64,000 bases of DNA from UBA1181 sp045600225 (GTDB lineage: Bacteria; Bacteroidota; Bacteroidia; Bacteroidales; Paludibacteraceae): contig JAZRXL010000027.1 of assembly GCA_045600225.1 (NCBI GenBank), forward strand, positions 1 to 64,000, in the 5' to 3' direction. This document shows, piece by piece, positions 14,873-23,881 of this stretch. How positions within the stretch are numbered: the stretch's first letter is position 1; each line of letters starts with the position of its first letter. The notes below the pieces were generated by a model. That model worked only from the letters and a program-made list of their open reading frames with translations. It did not search any database and was not told the DNA's origin. The translations under genes were made by a program, and so were the position numbers.

Positions 14873-15364
14873 TTAAAACTCCAAAAGTTTTTTATTAAAA
14901 TCAACCATTTTTATTGCTGTGATTGCTGCCTCTACGCCTTTGTTTCCTAACTTACCACCTGCACGATCCAAAGACTGTTGCATATCGTCGGTCGTCAACA
15001 AACCAAAGATTACTGGGACAGAACCCGTTGCGTTCAAATGAGCAATACCATTTGTGGTTCCCTGACACACATACTCAAAATGAGGCGTACCTCCTCTAAC
15101 AACACAACCTAAAGCGATCACAGCATCAACTTCCAATTCCTCTGCCACTCTCTTTGAACCATATATCAACTCAAAGCTTCCAGGAACATGGAATTCGCAT
15201 ATATTATCTGGATTCACGCCATGCTCTATCAAAGAACTTTTTGCACCTTCTAACAATGCATAAGTTACCTCACTATTCCAATCTGATACTACTATTCCAA
15301 ATGCCATATCGACTGCGCTTGGAACACTATCTTTATCGTATTTTGACAAATCAACTGTAGCCAT
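14873..15364 (-). CDS. ribH: 6,7-dimethyl-8-ribityllumazine synthase
   Basis: RibH forms lumazine from the ribityl-aminouracil and the dihydroxybutanone phosphate, the penultimate step of riboflavin synthesis. The 163-residue length is normal. Visible motifs are VVSDWNSEVTYALLEGA (substrate loop), FHVPGSFELIYGSK and IALGCVVRGGTPHFEYVC with the catalytic His of the GxTxHFEYV signature. It follows the TPR membrane protein gene as in other Bacteroidales, but a terminator lies between them. Confidence 0.96.
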   Translation of the reverse strand: MATVDLSKYDKDSVPSAVDMAFGIVVSDWNSEVTYALLEGAKSSLIEHGVNPDNICEFHVPGSFELIYGSKRVAEELEVDAVIALGCVVRGGTPHFEYVCQGTTNGIAHLNATGSVPVIFGLLTTDDMQQSLDRAGGKLGNKGVEAAITAIKMVDFNKKLLEF

Positions 15365-15386
15365 AACTTTTGTTTTAAAAGAAAAA

Positions 15387-15414
15387 AGGCTTCCCTACTC
15401 TCATAAGGAAGCCT
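15387..15414 (-). terminator. Terminator between the TPR gene and ribH
   Basis: An 8-bp stem (AGGCTTCC / GGAAGCCT) with a 12-base loop is followed on the minus strand by TTTTTTCTTTT. It should limit read-through from the TPR gene into ribH. Confidence 0.75.
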
Positions 15415-15431
15415 CTCTAAATATTTAGTTG

Positions 15432-16115
15432 TTATTTTGATTTTGCAACCTCTATAAACTTTTGAACCTCATTGATATCTGGGAATTGAGGATACTTAGC
15501 AACAATTCCTTCCAACAAAGACAATGCCTTGTCATTCTTTCCTTGTTGCAAATAAACCAATGCGGCTCTCTTATTATAGAAAGGAGTAGTGATCTCATTG
15601 TCACCCTTTGCTGCCTTCTCGTAGTACGAAACTGCCTTATCAGCCTCACCTAAATCCCAGTAGCAATCCCCGATAGAACCGATCACTGCAGGTTGGATCA
15701 TCTCATCATCAGCATCGAACTTTGACAAATAAGTAATTGCATTTTCAAACTCACCTAATTGTTTGTAGCACAAACCTGCATAAGCAGCTGCTGCATTACC
15801 AGCATCAGTGCATCCATATTCATCTGCGATTTCTACAAATCCCATCATCTCATCGTTACCTTCCAAAGCCAAACGGAAAGAGTCTATTGCAAACATTTGC
15901 TCTGCACGGAACATTGCCTCTTTTGCCTCAGCCTCTCTTGGTTGGAAATACAAACTTCTCAACGCAAAGATTCCAAGAACTACCAATAATACAACTGCAA
16001 CGCCAATAGCGATAGGCTTTTGATGACTCTCAACAAATGCTTCACCAGCATTTAATGCATTATCAACATTTTCAAATACTTGAATCTGTCCTTCTTCTTC
16101 CTTTATCTCTGCCAT
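15432..16115 (-). CDS. TPR-containing single-pass membrane protein
   Basis: This 227-residue protein has a short acidic N-terminus, one transmembrane helix at about residues 35-55 (PIAIGVAVVLLVVLGIFAL) and four to five tetratricopeptide repeats. One repeat reads AAAAYAGLCYKQLGEFENAITYLSKF. The architecture resembles the YfgM/Anc-type TPR proteins that assist envelope protein folding. The gene precedes ribH in many Bacteroidales genomes. It has its own -7 box at 16164-16171. Confidence 0.85.
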   Translation of the reverse strand: MAEIKEEEGQIQVFENVDNALNAGEAFVESHQKPIAIGVAVVLLVVLGIFALRSLYFQPREAEAKEAMFRAEQMFAIDSFRLALEGNDEMMGFVEIADEYGCTDAGNAAAAYAGLCYKQLGEFENAITYLSKFDADDEMIQPAVIGSIGDCYWDLGEADKAVSYYEKAAKGDNEITTPFYNKRAALVYLQQGKNDKALSLLEGIVAKYPQFPDINEVQKFIEVAKSK

Positions 16116-16163
16116 CTTTTTATAAATTTATTATTATCGAAATTATTTTTCACATTTGGGACA

Positions 16164-16171
16164 CAAAAATA
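16164..16171 (-). promoter_or_regulatory. -7 box TATTTTTG of the TPR gene
   Basis: This TAnnTTTG match lies 48 bases upstream of the ATG at 16115. Confidence 0.5.
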
Positions 16172-16234
16172 GCAGATTAATGAATATCATAAAAATTTTT
16201 CTCTGCATTTTTTTCCTCCACTAAATCAAAAAAG

Positions 16235-16822
16235 TCAAACATCATCTGAGAAAGACAACCCCTCCATTGCATTCCACACAGGCAACGGCAAGAAATAGCG
16301 AACATCTTTCCCTTCTTTTTTCGCATTACGAATCATTGTTGAAGAAAGGTCAAGCAAAGGCGCTTCTTTCATCACCCGAACATTATTTTTCCATTTTTCG
16401 GGAATTTCCATCGGATACCCAGGTCTTGGATAAACCAAAATATCACATATTTCAGCAATACCTTCTGCATTCCTCCACTTATGGAAATTAGGCAAGTTAT
16501 CCCCTCCCATTATTAAAAGGAAGCGAACATTCTTCTCTTCCTCAAGGAAATGAGACAACGTGTTATATGTATACGATGGTTTTGGCAAAAAGAATTCTGC
16601 GTCAGACACAGAAAATTTCGGATATCCAGAAATCGATTCACGAACCATTCTTAGTCTCCAATCATCATCCATCAGACACCAATCTTTCTTAAATGGATTT
16701 TGAGGAGAAACCACAAAACGAACCTCATCCACATTCTCATATTCAGCAATATAATTCGCCAATATCAAATGTCCATTATGGATGGGATTGAACGACCCGA
16801 AAAACAGAGCAACGGTTTTCAT
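16235..16822 (-). CDS. nadD: Nicotinate-nucleotide adenylyltransferase
   Basis: NadD adenylates nicotinate mononucleotide in NAD synthesis. The 195-residue protein has the nucleotidyltransferase start ALFFGSFNPIHNGHL with the HxGH motif and the C-terminal SSTMIRN motif. LIMGGDNLPNFHKW is the substrate-recognition segment. Its start overlaps the gmk stop by four bases, so the two are translationally coupled. The window also holds nadE, the next step but one. Confidence 0.96.
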   Translation of the reverse strand: MKTVALFFGSFNPIHNGHLILANYIAEYENVDEVRFVVSPQNPFKKDWCLMDDDWRLRMVRESISGYPKFSVSDAEFFLPKPSYTYNTLSHFLEEEKNVRFLLIMGGDNLPNFHKWRNAEGIAEICDILVYPRPGYPMEIPEKWKNNVRVMKEAPLLDLSSTMIRNAKKEGKDVRYFLPLPVWNAMEGLSFSDDV

Positions 16823-17385
16823 CCTTCTATGAATTCCTTCACGATTTTCTTAATAAGACCTTTTGTATGCTCCAAATTATCATTTACAACAATTCGGTCG
16901 AACTTGTCAGAAAATGTCATCTCATAAGCTGCCTTGTTAACACGATCTACAATGACCTCCATTGTGTCGGTACCTCTGTTGATAAGGCGCTCTTTCAAAG
17001 TTGCGACAGAAGGAGGCATGATGAAAATGGACAAAGCATTGTCTCCATACATTTTCTTGATATTACAACCTCCTGCAACATCAACATCAAAAACAACAAT
17101 ATGTCCCTTCCCATTTATACGAGACACCTCGCTTTTCAATGTTCCATAGAACTTATTCGTATACACTTCCTCCCACTCCAGAAAAGCATTCTGAGCAATT
17201 TTATCCTTAAACTCTTCCGGAGAAAGGAAGTAATACTCTACTCCATCCTTCTCTTCTCCTCTCGGGCTTCTACTTGTTGCCGAAATAGAGAACTCCAAGC
17301 AATCAAGTTGAGTCATCAAGTAATTAATCAACGTACTCTTACCAGATCCTGACGGAGCAGAGAATATTATCATTTTTTCTTTCAT
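16819..17385 (-). CDS. gmk: Guanylate kinase
   Basis: Gmk phosphorylates GMP to GDP. The 188-residue product has the P-loop FSAPSGSGKST, the GMP-binding SATSRSPRGEEKDGVEYYF and the VDVAGGCNIKK segment. It sits in the conserved yicC-gmk-nadD order, 12 bases after yicC and overlapping nadD. Confidence 0.97.
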   Translation of the reverse strand: MKEKMIIFSAPSGSGKSTLINYLMTQLDCLEFSISATSRSPRGEEKDGVEYYFLSPEEFKDKIAQNAFLEWEEVYTNKFYGTLKSEVSRINGKGHIVVFDVDVAGGCNIKKMYGDNALSIFIMPPSVATLKERLINRGTDTMEVIVDRVNKAAYEMTFSDKFDRIVVNDNLEHTKGLIKKIVKEFIEG

Positions 17386-17397
17386 ACAACTCTTATA

Positions 17398-18270
17398 TTA
17401 GAGAACATTCAAAACTTGCTCTTTAATCTGTTCTAACTCATCCTTCATCTTAACAACAATCTTTTGCATTTCCGAATGGTTTGACTTAGAACCTAATGTA
17501 TTAATTTCCCTACCTATCTCTTGAGCAATGAAACCAAGCTTCTTTCCTGCATATCCATCTGCCTTCATTGTCTCCTCGAAATATGTCAAATGTTGACGCA
17601 AACGATTTTTCTCCTCATTCACATCCAACTTTTCAATATAATAAATCATCTCTTGTTCGAAACGATTCTTGTCATATTCAACAGCCTTTATTTCAGACAA
17701 ATTATCAATGATTCTCTGTTTGATTTTCTCCACTCTCTCTTTTTCGAAAGGATCAATAGTTGATAGCAAAGAACGAATATTAGCGATCTTCTGTTCAAAC
17801 ACAGCAGACAAAGACTCGCCTTCACGAGTTCTAAATTCAACCAAAGCGTCAACTGCCTTCTCGAATGCAGCTCTAACCTTAGCCCAATCCTCTTCGTCCA
17901 CCTCTTGAACTTCGGTTTTCATCACTTCTGGCATACGAAGCAACAAAGCCATCCAATCAGAAGGTTCAGGAACACCCATTTTCTCTGACATGGATTTTAT
18001 TTGGGAATAGTAATTCTCAACCAATGCTTGGTTTATTTGTGTCGAAGCATCCCCATTCAAATTCTCAACAAAAATTCCAAACTCAATCTTTCCGCGCTCC
18101 AATCGTTGTGCAACAATGTTTCGCAACTCCAAGTCCTTCTCCTTATAAACATTAGGAACTCTCGAAAACAGATCCAACTGTTTGCTGTTCAAAGACTTAA
18201 TTTCAATCGTAATTTTCTTGGATCCCACCTCGCAAGTTGTCTTGCCGAATCCTGTCATTGACAATACCAT
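17398..18270 (-). CDS. yicC: YicC family endoribonuclease
   Basis: The 290-residue protein carries the N-terminal YicC domain (MVLSMTGFGKTTCEVGSKKITIEIKSLNSKQLD) and the C-terminal DUF1732 domain. The latter ends GKKLGFIAQEIGREINTLGSKSNHSEMQKIVVKMKDELEQIKEQVLNVL. Members are endoribonucleases implicated in stress and small-RNA turnover. It is the first gene of the yicC-gmk-nadD operon and has a consensus -7 box 29 bases upstream. Confidence 0.95.
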   Translation of the reverse strand: MVLSMTGFGKTTCEVGSKKITIEIKSLNSKQLDLFSRVPNVYKEKDLELRNIVAQRLERGKIEFGIFVENLNGDASTQINQALVENYYSQIKSMSEKMGVPEPSDWMALLLRMPEVMKTEVQEVDEEDWAKVRAAFEKAVDALVEFRTREGESLSAVFEQKIANIRSLLSTIDPFEKERVEKIKQRIIDNLSEIKAVEYDKNRFEQEMIYYIEKLDVNEEKNRLRQHLTYFEETMKADGYAGKKLGFIAQEIGREINTLGSKSNHSEMQKIVVKMKDELEQIKEQVLNVL

Positions 18271-18299
18271 ATTTCTCTAATTTTTGAAAATTTACAATG

Positions 18300-18307
18300 C
18301 AAAGGTA
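18300..18307 (-). promoter_or_regulatory. -7 box TACCTTTG of the yicC-gmk-nadD operon
   Basis: Minus-strand TAnnTTTG match, 29 bases upstream of the yicC ATG. Confidence 0.6.
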
Positions 18308-18347
18308 ATTTATATTTCTCAAATTAATACATTAAAAGCAAATAATG

Positions 18348-18355
18348 TATTTTTG
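18348..18355 (+). promoter_or_regulatory. -7 box TATTTTTG of tsaB
   Basis: Plus-strand TAnnTTTG match, 23 bases upstream of the tsaB ATG and divergent from the yicC promoter. Confidence 0.6.
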
Positions 18356-18378
18356 CATAAATTTTTAAGACAAAAGAA

Positions 18379-19083
18379 ATGGCAACTATCATATCTATTG
18401 AGACCTCAACGGAAGTTTGTTCCGTATCCATAGCAAAAAACGGAGAGGTCGTGTGGGAGAAGAGACACATGGAAGGTCAAGCTCACTCAACCCTTTTAGC
18501 ACCTTATATACAAGAGGCGCTCACGTTTGCAAAAAGCAACGAGATCAAGATTGATGCAACTGCCGTAAGCAGCGGACCAGGGTCTTATACAGGATTAAGA
18601 ATCGGAGTGTCAACTGCCAAAGGTTTATGCTATGGCATGGACACACCACTTTTGTCTATCGACACACTAAAGATAATGGCGAAATCAGCAAGAAACAAAT
18701 TGCAAGGCGAGACAAACTATCTACTTTGCCCTATGATTGACGCCAGGAGAATGGAAGTATACACCGCATTTTTCACTCCCGAATTAAAAAAGATCGTCGA
18801 AACATCAGCCGACATCATTGACGAAAACTCATACAAAGAGATACTCGACAAACAGATTGTATACTTCTTCGGAAATGGAGCTGAGAAATGCAAATCAGTG
18901 ATCACGCATTCCAACGCACGATTTTTAGACAATATCGTCCCCCTAGCCTGCGACATGAGACTGTTGGCAGAAGAGGAATTCAGCAACAAAAACTTCAAGG
19001 ACGTTGCGTATTTTGAGCCCGCTTATTTAAAAGAATTTGTTGCGACAGTAAGCAAAAACAAAGTGCTAGGGTTGGAAAATTAA
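18379..19083 (+). CDS. tsaB: tRNA threonylcarbamoyladenosine biosynthesis protein TsaB
   Basis: TsaB partners with TsaD and TsaE to add threonylcarbamoyl to A37 of ANN-decoding tRNAs. The 234-residue protein has the ASKHA-fold signatures IISIETSTEVCSVSIAKNG, AVSSGPGSYTGLRIGVSTAKGLCYG and MIDARRMEVYTAFF. It is divergent from yicC and is followed by the rpsP promoter. Confidence 0.95.
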   Translation: MATIISIETSTEVCSVSIAKNGEVVWEKRHMEGQAHSTLLAPYIQEALTFAKSNEIKIDATAVSSGPGSYTGLRIGVSTAKGLCYGMDTPLLSIDTLKIMAKSARNKLQGETNYLLCPMIDARRMEVYTAFFTPELKKIVETSADIIDENSYKEILDKQIVYFFGNGAEKCKSVITHSNARFLDNIVPLACDMRLLAEEEFSNKNFKDVAYFEPAYLKEFVATVSKNKVLGLEN

Positions 19084-19094
19084 AAATAATGTCT

Positions 19095-19102
19095 TACCTT
19101 TG
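19095..19102 (+). promoter_or_regulatory. -7 box TACCTTTG of rpsP
   Basis: Consensus box starting 11 bases after the tsaB stop and 46 bases before the rpsP ATG. The leader in between is short and AT-rich. Confidence 0.6.
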
Positions 19103-19148
19103 CACCGCTTTATAGCAAAAAGTTTAACTAAATAAAAAATTTTAAGAA

Positions 19149-19712
19149 ATGGCAACCAAGATTAGATTGCAAAGACACGGCCGTAAGGGGTACGCGTATT
19201 ACCACATCGTCGTAGCAGATAGCAGAGCACCACGTGATGGTAAGTACATTGAAAGAATTGGATCATACAATCCAAACACAAATCCTGCTACAGTAGACTT
19301 AAAATTTGACAGAGCATTGTACTGGGTAGAGACAGGTGCACAACCAACAGACACAACAAGAAACCTATTGAGCGACAAGGGTGTATACCTAATGAAGCAC
19401 TTAAAGGGTGGTGTTAAGAAGGGTGCTTTCTCTGAGGATGAGGCTCAAAAAAGATTTGACAAATGGGTAGCTGAGAAGGACAAGAAAGCTCAAGACATCG
19501 TTGCAAAGAAAGAAAATGCAAAAAAGGACGATGTTAAGAAGCGTCTTGAGGCTGAGAAGGCAGTTAATACAGCAAAGGCAGAAGCTCTTTCAAAGAAGAG
19601 AGCTGAGGCAGCAGCAGCACTTGAGGCAGCAGCAAAAGAAGCTGCAGCTGAAGCAGCTGAGGCTATTGCAGAGGCAGAGGCTCCAGCAGCTGAAACTCCA
19701 GCAGCAGAATAA
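19149..19712 (+). CDS. rpsP: 30S ribosomal protein bS16 with Ala-rich C-terminal extension
   Basis: The first 80 or so residues are a normal bS16 (MATKIRLQRHGRKGYAYYHIVVADSRAPRDG, IGSYNPNTNP). The product is 187 residues, about twice the usual bacterial length, because a helical Lys/Glu/Ala tail follows. The tail ends in a run of AAAEAAEA-type repeats. Such tails are usual in Bacteroidota bS16, so this is a lineage trait, not a fusion. It has its own promoter and a terminator. Confidence 0.96.
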   Translation: MATKIRLQRHGRKGYAYYHIVVADSRAPRDGKYIERIGSYNPNTNPATVDLKFDRALYWVETGAQPTDTTRNLLSDKGVYLMKHLKGGVKKGAFSEDEAQKRFDKWVAEKDKKAQDIVAKKENAKKDDVKKRLEAEKAVNTAKAEALSKKRAEAAAALEAAAKEAAAEAAEAIAEAEAPAAETPAAE

Positions 19713-19738
19713 TTTAATTGTTTAAAGAATTAAATTTT

Positions 19739-19766
19739 AGAAGGGTGTCCAAATGGGCATCCTTCT
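19739..19766 (+). terminator. Terminator of rpsP
   Basis: The arms 19739-19750 and 19755-19766 form an imperfect 12-bp stem with a four-base loop, followed by TTGTTTTT. Confidence 0.8.
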
Positions 19767-19871
19767 TTGTTTTTACCGGAAGAAAGAGTTTTTTTCAAAA
19801 CGATAGCCAATAAATCAACTTATTGTCAATAAGAAATAGCAGATTACACCTCTTCGTATGAAAAAAAAAAG

Positions 19872-19879
19872 TAATTTTG
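19872..19879 (+). promoter_or_regulatory. -7 box TAATTTTG of glyA
   Basis: TAnnTTTG match preceded by an A run, 40 bases before the glyA ATG. Confidence 0.6.
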
Positions 19880-19919
19880 CAGATAGAAAATTAATTATAT
19901 AATACATAGACTTTACTTT

Positions 19920-21200
19920 ATGGTAAGAGACACAGCAATTTTCGACATTATCGAGAAGGAACGCCAACGCCAATTGAAAGGTATTGAGTTAATCGCTTCC
20001 GAAAACTTCGTAAGTGAGCAAGTTATGCAAGCAATGGGTTCTTGCTTGACAAACAAGTATGCAGAAGGCTACATTGGACACCGTCACTATGGTGGTTGCG
20101 AGGTAGTCGATATGAGCGAGGGATTGGCTATTGAGCGTCTTTGCAAGCTTTATGGTGCTGAGTACGCTAACGTACAACCACACTCTGGTGCACAAGCCAA
20201 TGGAGCTGTCCTTTTGGCAGTTTTAAATCCTGGCGACAAATTTATGGGATTGGATTTGGCACATGGAGGTCACCTTTCTCACGGTTCTTTGGTAAACACT
20301 TCTGGTTTGATTTACAAACCAGTTCCATATTTCTTGAACAAGGAAACAGGTCGTGTTGACTACGACGAAATGGAGAAGATTGCAAAAGCAGAGCATCCTA
20401 AATTGATTATCGGTGGAGGTTCTGCGTATTCTCGTGAGTGGGATTACGCACGCATGCGTAAGATTGCTGATGAGGTAGGAGCTCTACTTATGATTGACAT
20501 GGCTCACCCTGCTGGTCTTATCGCTGCAGGTTTGCTTGACAACCCATTAAAGTACGCTCACATCGTTACATCTACTACACACAAGACTCTTCGTGGCCCT
20601 CGTGGTGGTATCATTCTTTTAGGCAAGGACTTTGACAATCCTTGGGGTAAAGTTACAAAAAAGGGTGTTATCCGCAAGATGTCTTCTATCTTGAATTCTG
20701 CAGTATTCCCAGGAATGCAAGGTGGTCCGCTTGAGCACGTGATTGCAGCTAAGGCTGTTGCTTTCGGAGAAGCACTTCAACCTGAATTTAAGACATACCA
20801 AACTCAAGTTAAGAAGAATGCAGCTGTTATGGCACAAGCATTCGTCGATAAAGGTTATGCTGTTGTTTCTAATGGTACAGACAACCACTCAATGTTGATC
20901 GACCTTCGTCCTAAGTTCCCTGAATTGACTGGTAAAATGGCAGAATCTGCTCTTGTTGCTGCAGACATCACAACCAACATGAATATGGTTCCATTCGATA
21001 CACGTTCTGCATTCCAAACTTCAGGTCTTCGCTTTGGTACTCCTGCTATCACTACTCGTGGAGCTAAGGAAGATTTCATGGTTGAGATTGTTGAGATGAT
21101 CGACACAGTTCTTTGCAAACCAGAATGCGATAAGACTATCACTTCAGTTCGCGAGAAGGTTAATTCTATCATGAAGGATTATCCTTTGTTTGCTTGGTAA
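19920..21200 (+). CDS. glyA: Serine hydroxymethyltransferase
   Basis: GlyA is a PLP enzyme that converts serine and tetrahydrofolate to glycine and methylene-tetrahydrofolate. The 426-residue length and motifs are standard. They include ELIASENFVSEQV, NKYAEGYIGHRHYGGCE, QPHSGAQANGAV, MIDMAHPAGLIAAG and the PLP-lysine segment TTTHKTLRGPRGG. It is monocistronic, with its own promoter and terminator. Codon use looks more regular than in neighbours, in keeping with high expression. Confidence 0.98.
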   Translation: MVRDTAIFDIIEKERQRQLKGIELIASENFVSEQVMQAMGSCLTNKYAEGYIGHRHYGGCEVVDMSEGLAIERLCKLYGAEYANVQPHSGAQANGAVLLAVLNPGDKFMGLDLAHGGHLSHGSLVNTSGLIYKPVPYFLNKETGRVDYDEMEKIAKAEHPKLIIGGGSAYSREWDYARMRKIADEVGALLMIDMAHPAGLIAAGLLDNPLKYAHIVTSTTHKTLRGPRGGIILLGKDFDNPWGKVTKKGVIRKMSSILNSAVFPGMQGGPLEHVIAAKAVAFGEALQPEFKTYQTQVKKNAAVMAQAFVDKGYAVVSNGTDNHSMLIDLRPKFPELTGKMAESALVAADITTNMNMVPFDTRSAFQTSGLRFGTPAITTRGAKEDFMVEIVEMIDTVLCKPECDKTITSVREKVNSIMKDYPLFAW

Positions 21201-21223
21201 GCATTAGCATTTATAAATATTCA

Positions 21224-21252
21224 AAGCCCGGATCTTTTTAAGATTCGGGCTT
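21224..21252 (+). terminator. Terminator of glyA
   Basis: The 12-base arms 21224-21235 and 21241-21252 pair at 11 positions around a five-base loop, then TTATTTTTT. Confidence 0.85.
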
Positions 21253-21359
21253 ATTTTTTCCAAACAGGAATTCCTCGAAGTAAAATTGAGTTTACACAAA
21301 GTAAAAGAGGAGAAACTGCTTATGACAATTTCTCCCCTTTCAAAATATAAGCTTCTAAT

Positions 21360-22646
21360 TTATATCTTATCCAAAGCCTCACAAATAGCATGCTTATCCA
21401 TATTCTTTCCTATGAAGACCATCTTAACCATCTTATCTCCATACTTATCATCCCACTCTTTAAGCAATTCAGGATTCTGTCTTAACATCATTTCCATCTC
21501 ATCTTTAGGAGCTGTACAAATCCATTGTCCAGCTTCTTGTAATGTCTTTTGAGTCCCTGCCTGCTCAAACAAATAAGACATATCTTCATTATCAGAGAAG
21601 TAAGTAAGACCCTTCACACGAATCACCCCCTTTGGCCATGTTTTATACACAAAGTGATCGAAGGCATTCAAATTCATAGGTTTTCTTCTGTAGTAAACAA
21701 ATGTACTAATGCCATACTCTTCAGTCTCTCCTTCTCCACAATGACAATGTTCATGATCGTGGTGATGGTGGTGATGTTCATGATCATCATCGTGATCATG
21801 GTCATGATCGTGGCAATGGCATTCTTCCCCCTCTGCATGATGACAATGACACTCATGATCATCATGATCATGATGATGATGGTGATGATGGTGATGTTCC
21901 TCCTCTCGAGACTCTGCAGGTTTCTCCATTTCCTCAATCCAACCAGCGGACATACAAATCTTTTCCATATCAAACTTATGGCAATCGATGATTTCATCCA
22001 AATCAACTTTCGCGTAGTCAGTTTCCAAGATCTGAGCATGAGGTTGCAATTTTTTTATTACAACCTTTACCTCCTCTAATTCTTTTGCAGAAACCTCACT
22101 TACCTTGTTTAATATGATAACATCACAAAATTCGATCTGCTGAATAACAAGGTTTGCCAAATCCTCTTCATCCGGTCCATGCATCAAATCATCTCCGTTA
22201 GAGAATTCCTTTGCAAGCCTCAACGCATCCACTACGGTGGCAACACAATCCAATCTACAAATATCTGGCAATCCATATCTACGTGCCATGTCTGAAATTG
22301 AAACGATTGTATTTGCAATTGGGTAAGGTTCACATATACCGCTTGCCTCTATTACAATATAATCGAAACTATTTGTTTTCGTTATGTCTGTAATCTGCTG
22401 AATTAGATCTGTTTTTAAGGTGCAACAAATACAACCATTAGAAAGTGCAACAAGACTATCGTCCTTTTGTGTAACCACTCCCCCTTTTTGAATTAATGAT
22501 GCATCTATATTAACCTCTCCAATATCATTCACAATAACCGCAATTTTCATACCTCTCTTATTTGAAAGGATATGATTCACCAATGTAGTCTTTCCACTAC
22601 CCAAATATCCTGTTAACAGCGTAATAGGAACAATTTGATTTGACAT
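21360..22646 (-). CDS. CobW/ZNG1-type GTPase metallochaperone with long His/Cys-rich insert
   Basis: This G3E-family GTPase of 428 residues has a Walker A GYLGSGKTT at 13-21 and the metal-binding CxCC motif GCICC (Cys72, 74, 75). It has the SGICEPYPI switch segment and a C-terminal CobW domain from about residue 310. Between the domains, residues 251-303 form a metal-sequestering tail with about 29 His and 6 Cys (nine consecutive His first, then HECHCHH and CHCHD units). Such proteins deliver metal, usually zinc, to client enzymes and support growth when zinc is scarce. I see no recognisable Zur box. The Co-type CobW role in cobalamin synthesis is less likely because no cob genes are nearby. 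Confidence 0.92.
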   Translation of the reverse strand: MSNQIVPITLLTGYLGSGKTTLVNHILSNKRGMKIAVIVNDIGEVNIDASLIQKGGVVTQKDDSLVALSNGCICCTLKTDLIQQITDITKTNSFDYIVIEASGICEPYPIANTIVSISDMARRYGLPDICRLDCVATVVDALRLAKEFSNGDDLMHGPDEEDLANLVIQQIEFCDVIILNKVSEVSAKELEEVKVVIKKLQPHAQILETDYAKVDLDEIIDCHKFDMEKICMSAGWIEEMEKPAESREEEHHHHHHHHHDHDDHECHCHHAEGEECHCHDHDHDHDDDHEHHHHHHDHEHCHCGEGETEEYGISTFVYYRRKPMNLNAFDHFVYKTWPKGVIRVKGLTYFSDNEDMSYLFEQAGTQKTLQEAGQWICTAPKDEMEMMLRQNPELLKEWDDKYGDKMVKMVFIGKNMDKHAICEALDKI

Positions 22647-22681
22647 AATCTATAATTTTAAACAACTAAATTCAACAATAA

Positions 22682-23881
22682 TCAACCTCTCTTTGAACAA
22701 TTCCAATATGCAACAAATAATATTATAGAAGTCACAACATTAGATATCATATTCACCAATGAGGCTCCTACAATCTGGTATCGTTCTACAAGAACAAACG
22801 ATAATACGAATGTGACCAAGACACCTACAAAAGATTTAACCACTAATATCTTAAGTTTTCCGTTTGCAGAAAAATAATGGCCAAAAACATTAGATACTGC
22901 TATCAATAGAACTCCTGGAGAAAGGACCATCAGAACAAGTTTAACATCGTAGAATTCAGACCCAAACACCCATACGAACAACTCCTTCGGCATCAAATTT
23001 GCAACAACCAAAATAATTGCAGTCACAATGAAACTATACCAAGCAACTTGATTAGTTCCCTTTATAGCCTCCTGTCCATCTTTCTCCTTCAACAATCTGG
23101 AATACTGAACCATCGAGATACTTCTACTTACAATCCAAATCGACTCTGCCAATGTCACACCAATAGAAAAGACACCCACAGAAGCACTTCCTACAAAATA
23201 GGTCAAAAAATAAAAACTCAATCTATAATTAAAGAATTGAAGGAAATTACTCAACTCTGTTTGAAATCCAAACTTAAAGGAGCGAACTGCAGCTGGCCAC
23301 AAATTAGTTACGCCTTTTAATGAAACTTTCTTCCTGTCTAAACATAAACAAATAACGGTCAGGATAAAAAGAGAAAGCATTTGTGCATAAAAGTAGGCCC
23401 TATAACTATCATCTATCCAATAGTAAAACAAGAGCATAAAAAGGAGCAACATAAATGGTTGCAACACCGTCAGCATGTTATACTGCTTAATCCTTTGCCC
23501 CCCAACGAAAGAGGAATTAAAGAATGCCAACAAACCAGTAAATACAGAAACCACAAAGAAGAACAAGGATACATTCTCCTTCTCAACGATATGAAAGCAC
23601 AGGGCCCCCACAAATGAAGAAAGGAACACCCATAGCATAGCGATAGCGAACAACCGGGAAGCGCCCGTTCGCTGCAAATAGTATGAAACACTACTACCTG
23701 TAAATATATTTGCCACGATGGCTAACAAACTAACATCCGCAACAAACATAGCTATCACACCTCGACCTTGAGCTCCCCAAAAATGGGTGGTCAAAATGAC
23801 TACTAAAAAGTTCAAGATTAATATTGAACTTTTTCCTGCTATAGTCATCAATATATTTTTCTTTACATCAAAAGCCATCAT
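22682..23881 (-). CDS. Wzx-like polysaccharide flippase
   Basis: This 399-residue membrane protein has about 12 hydrophobic segments and the MATE/MVF-like layout of O-antigen and capsule flippases. It starts KKNILMTIAGKSSILILNFLVVILTTHFWG and has the polar loop FWGAQGRGVIAMF. It likely moves lipid-linked sugar units across the inner membrane. Its first 14 bases overlap the 3' end of the glycosyltransferase gene, so the two are translationally coupled. The start can be either of the two adjacent Met codons. It ends 35 bases before the CobW gene. Confidence 0.85.
   Translation of the reverse strand: MMAFDVKKNILMTIAGKSSILILNFLVVILTTHFWGAQGRGVIAMFVADVSLLAIVANIFTGSSVSYYLQRTGASRLFAIAMLWVFLSSFVGALCFHIVEKENVSLFFFVVSVFTGLLAFFNSSFVGGQRIKQYNMLTVLQPFMLLLFMLLFYYWIDDSYRAYFYAQMLSLFILTVICLCLDRKKVSLKGVTNLWPAAVRSFKFGFQTELSNFLQFFNYRLSFYFLTYFVGSASVGVFSIGVTLAESIWIVSRSISMVQYSRLLKEKDGQEAIKGTNQVAWYSFIVTAIILVVANLMPKELFVWVFGSEFYDVKLVLMVLSPGVLLIAVSNVFGHYFSANGKLKILVVKSFVGVLVTFVLSFVLVERYQIVGASLVNMISNVVTSIILFVAYWNCSKRG

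Noticed and set aside
19501..19725. Gln/Leu-rich ORF overlapping the end of rpsP
   Set aside because: It is a frame-shifted reading of the Ala/Glu-rich bS16 tail.
21549..22079. Met/Ile-rich membrane-like ORFs opposite the His-rich CobW insert
   Set aside because: They arise from reading the His and Asp codons (CAT, GAT) on the other strand, which gives ATG and ATC. They are shadows.
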